From assembly GCA_021848555.1 (NCBI GenBank), contig JAJZUN010000043.1, positions 1 to 11,725 on the forward strand: a DNA stretch of 11,725 nt. The letters run 5' to 3'. The position numbers were made by a program, and so were the translations under genes. The stretch comes from Pseudomonadota bacterium. GTDB taxonomy: Bacteria > Pseudomonadota > Gammaproteobacteria > Burkholderiales > SG8-39. A model generated the notes under the pieces. It did no database searches. It had not been told where the DNA came from and saw only the letters and a program-made list of their open reading frames with translations. This document shows, piece by piece, positions 9,715 to 11,725 of this stretch. How positions within the stretch are numbered: the first letter of the stretch is position 1; each line of letters opens with the position of its first letter.

Positions 9715-11725
9715 ACGCTGCCAATTCCTCTTTCATCCGCAGCGCTTCCTCGATGTCGACGGCGACCACGCGCGACACCCCCGATTCCTGCATGGTCACG
9801 CCCACCAGTTGCGCCGCCATTTCCATGGTGATCTTGTTGTGGCTGATGTAGAGGAATTGCGTGTCGGCGGACATGTGTTTCACCAATTCGCAGAAACGTT
9901 CGGTATTCGGATCGTCCAGCGGCGCATCCACCTCGTCCAGCAGACAGAAGGGCGCCGGATTGAGCTGGAACATGGAGAATACCAGCGCCAGCGCGGTGAG
10001 CGCCTTCTCGCCGCCGGATAGCAGGTGGATGGTGGAGGTCTTCTTCCCCGGAGGCTGGGCGATCACCTGCACTCCGGCGTCGAGTATTTCCTCGCCGGTC
10101 ATGAGCAGGCGCGCTTCGCCGCCGCCGAACAAGCGGGGAAACATCTGCCCGAAATGCCCGTTCACGGTGTCGAAGGTCTGCTGCAGCATTTCGCGCGTCT
10201 CACGGTCGATGCGGCGTATCGCCGACTCCAGCGTTTCCAGGGCCAGATTCAGGTCAGTGGCCTGCGCATCGAGGAAGCCTTTGCGCTCGCGGCTGGTCTG
10301 CAGTTCCTCCAGCGCCGCCATGTTGACCGCGCCCAGATCGTTGATGGCCTGGACCAGGCGGCTGATTTCGGCCTGCAGCGCGTTCGGCCGCATGCCTTTT
10401 TCCAGCATAGTCGCGATCGTGGCTTCGTCGGCCCCGGCCTCGAACAGCTGGTTTGCGTACTGCTCCTTGTTGAGCCGCGCCGCCTGCTCTTTCAGGCGCA
10501 GTTCGTTAATCCGATTCCTGAGGGGCTCCAGCTTCTGCTCGCAGACCAGGCGCTCCTCTTCGGCCGCGCGCAGCCCCTGGGCCAGTTCTTCCTGGAGCGT
10601 GCGGGCGGCGGCCAGAGCCTCCTCGCGTTGCACCCTTTGCTCGAGCTGGGCCTGCAGGCGCTGCCGCAGGTCTCCGTCCTGCTGCGCTGCCAAGTCGGTC
10701 TTGAGTTGCTCGAGTTGCTGCGCGGCCGCGCTCGATTGCTCAAGTATTACTTGAATAGACGATTTTATTTCATTGATTTTAGATGAACATTCTTTTTCAT
10801 AGTATACCGATTCCTGATCTTCGTGCTCGGCCTGCTGCAATGCCTGTCGTTGCGCGTTCAGCGCTTCCTCAGCTTGCGCATGCGTGCGCAGGGTGGCCTC
10901 CACCCTCCCCGCCGCTGCGTCCATGAGTTGCTGCTGGCTGGCCAGACTGGCTTCGGCAGCGGCCAGGCTGGCCCGCTCGGCATCCTGCTGGCGGGCGATC
11001 TCATCCAATTCCAGCTGGATCTGGCGGCTGCGCTCCTGGAAGCGCTCCAGCCCCTGAGACAGCCTGAGACTTTCCATCTGCTGCTCATGCACCTGCTGTT
11101 TCAGGCCGGCCGCTTCCTGGCGCAGCGTGGCCAGGCGCTGGTTATGCCCGCCCAACGCCGCCTCGACCACGCGCTGTTCGCTGCGCGCCTGGCGCAGCGT
11201 CTCTTCGCGCTGGGTCAACTGCGCGCTCAAGTCCTCGATTTCGCGCTGCCTTGCGAGTATTCCCGTATCCCCGGGATCCGGCGCATGAAAGCTGACCGCG
11301 CTGCGCGAGAACTGATGCCCCTCGCGGCTCACCAGGATCACGCCGGGCGCCAGCGCCTGGCGCTCACCTGAACTCGGCGACTGCTCCACGGCGTATACTC
11401 CATGCAGCCAATCCTGCATCACGCCGCGCACGGTTTCGTCGTGGATTTCGAGCAAAGAGGCCAGCGGCCGCATGCCTTCGGCAGCCTGGTCCGGCACCAC
11501 CGCGTTGGCGGCATAGACGCTCAATTTCGCCGGCGGGGCATCCGCGAGCATGCTCTGCAGCAGGTCCGGTTGCGCCACCTCCACCGCATGCAGTTTTTCG
11601 CGCAGCACGGCCTCGAACGCCGACTCCCATCCGGCCTCCACCCGCACTTTCTGCCACAGGCGCGGCAGCGATTCCAGCCGGTGTCTGATCAGCCATTCGT
11701 GAATCTGGGCGTTGCTTTCAACCTG
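9713..11725 (-). CDS. smc: Chromosome segregation protein SMC, C-terminal part (N terminus beyond the window)
   Basis: ATPase of the SMC-ScpAB condensin, which loops and organises the chromosome for segregation. The frame is open to the right edge: upstream of the internal GTG at 11647, codons read QVESNAQIHEW and onward as normal SMC. About 670 residues are present, so roughly 500, with Walker A and the first coiled-coil arm, are missing. In order come the dimerising hinge (about 11290-11660), the second coiled-coil arm rich in Gln, Glu, Ala and Leu (about 10300-11280), and the C-terminal ATPase half with signature LSGGEKALTALAL (about 9990-10025), Walker B CLLDEVD with D-loop APLDD (about 9910-9945) and the H-loop YISHNK (about 9834-9854). 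All catalytic motifs of this half are intact. A 78-bp AT-rich stretch inside the coiled coil is listed separately. SMC heads the visible minus-strand series ahead of zipA. Confidence 0.97.
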   Translation of the reverse strand, partial: QVESNAQIHEWLIRHRLESLPRLWQKVRVEAGWESAFEAVLREKLHAVEVAQPDLLQSMLADAPPAKLSVYAANAVVPDQAAEGMRPLASLLEIHDETVRGVMQDWLHGVYAVEQSPSSGERQALAPGVILVSREGHQFSRSAVSFHAPDPGDTGILARQREIEDLSAQLTQREETLRQARSEQRVVEAALGGHNQRLATLRQEAAGLKQQVHEQQMESLRLSQGLERFQERSRQIQLELDEIARQQDAERASLAAAEASLASQQQLMDAAAGRVEATLRTHAQAEEALNAQRQALQQAEHEDQESVYYEKECSSKINEIKSSIQVILEQSSAAAQQLEQLKTDLAAQQDGDLRQRLQAQLEQRVQREEALAAARTLQEELAQGLRAAEEERLVCEQKLEPLRNRINELRLKEQAARLNKEQYANQLFEAGADEATIATMLEKGMRPNALQAEISRLVQAINDLGAVNMAALEELQTSRERKGFLDAQATDLNLALETLESAIRRIDRETREMLQQTFDTVNGHFGQMFPRLFGGGEARLLMTGEEILDAGVQVIAQPPGKKTSTIHLLSGGEKALTALALVFSMFQLNPAPFCLLDEVDAPLDDPNTERFCELVKHMSADTQFLYISHNKITMEMAAQLVGVTMQESGVSRVVAVDIEEALRMKEELAA
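10740..10754. repeat. Perfect 15-bp palindrome at the edge of the AT-rich island
   Basis: TCAAGTA and TACTTGA are perfect 7-base inverted arms around a single T. The shape is that of a small operator for a dimeric regulator, but it lies inside smc coding sequence and no second copy was noticed in the window. It may be chance within AT-rich DNA. Confidence 0.5.
10740..10817 (-). other. AT-rich island inside the smc coiled coil
   Basis: GC content drops to about 27% here (counted by eye over 10743-10820), against roughly 65% on both sides. The frame stays open and encodes about 26 residues, ESVYYEKECSSKINEIKSSI plus QVILEQ, still plausible coiled coil but rich in Lys, Ile, Ser and Tyr where the flanks are rich in Ala, Gln and Leu. 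Codons such as ATA, AAA, GTA, TCT and AAT cluster here. On the plus strand GATTTTA occurs twice (10761-10767 and 10775-10781). It may be a small in-frame insertion or gene-conversion tract, or a stretch kept AT-rich for a DNA-level role. It does not break the gene. Confidence 0.6.

Noticed and set aside
10766..10801. Eleven-codon open frame starting MKKN in the AT-rich island, out of frame with smc on the minus strand
   Set aside because: Too short, without a clear ribosome binding site, and expected by chance in AT-rich DNA.

Overview
The window looks like an ordinary stretch of core chromosome from a GC-rich proteobacterium, most probably a betaproteobacterium. That placement is an inference from the map-glnD order with a probable rpsB operon facing the other way, the smc-zipA-ligA order, the style of LigA, ZipA and Def, and GC-rich codon use throughout. 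Order or family cannot be resolved by eye. I see no phage, transposon, CRISPR array, toxin-antitoxin pair, tRNA or rRNA.

Layout. Positions 1-324 hold no protein gene. The left part carries a good sigma70-type promoter on the minus strand and a structured leader running off the left edge, most likely the start of the rpsB (ribosomal protein S2) operon. The right part holds a strong hairpin and the untranslated region before map. On the plus strand, map (methionine aminopeptidase) and glnD (PII uridylyltransferase/uridylyl-removing enzyme) overlap by one base. glnD meets def tail to tail with a 24-bp gap. From there to the right edge seven genes are packed on the minus strand, in transcription order smc (N-terminal part missing), zipA, ligA, galU, hpt, a methylthioinosine-type phosphorylase (mtnP family) and def. 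Most junctions are short overlaps (TAATG or ATGA) or gaps of 10-21 bp. The one sizeable gap is 106 bp before mtnP, where a weak promoter candidate lies.

How the genes fit together. smc, zipA and ligA serve chromosome organisation, the division ring and DNA joining. galU makes UDP-glucose for envelope sugars. hpt and the mtnP-family gene look like a metabolic pair: the phosphorylase has residues expected for a 6-oxopurine (methylthioinosine) substrate, so it would release hypoxanthine, which Hpt converts to IMP. def and map, at opposite ends of the convergent pair, perform the two successive steps of N-terminal protein processing.

The least expected features are a roughly 78-bp stretch of about 27% GC, in frame, inside the coiled coil of the otherwise GC-rich smc, containing a perfect 15-bp palindrome; the methylthioinosine-type active site beside hpt; and an in-frame insertion in LigA. 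I did not find a convincing new multi-gene system.
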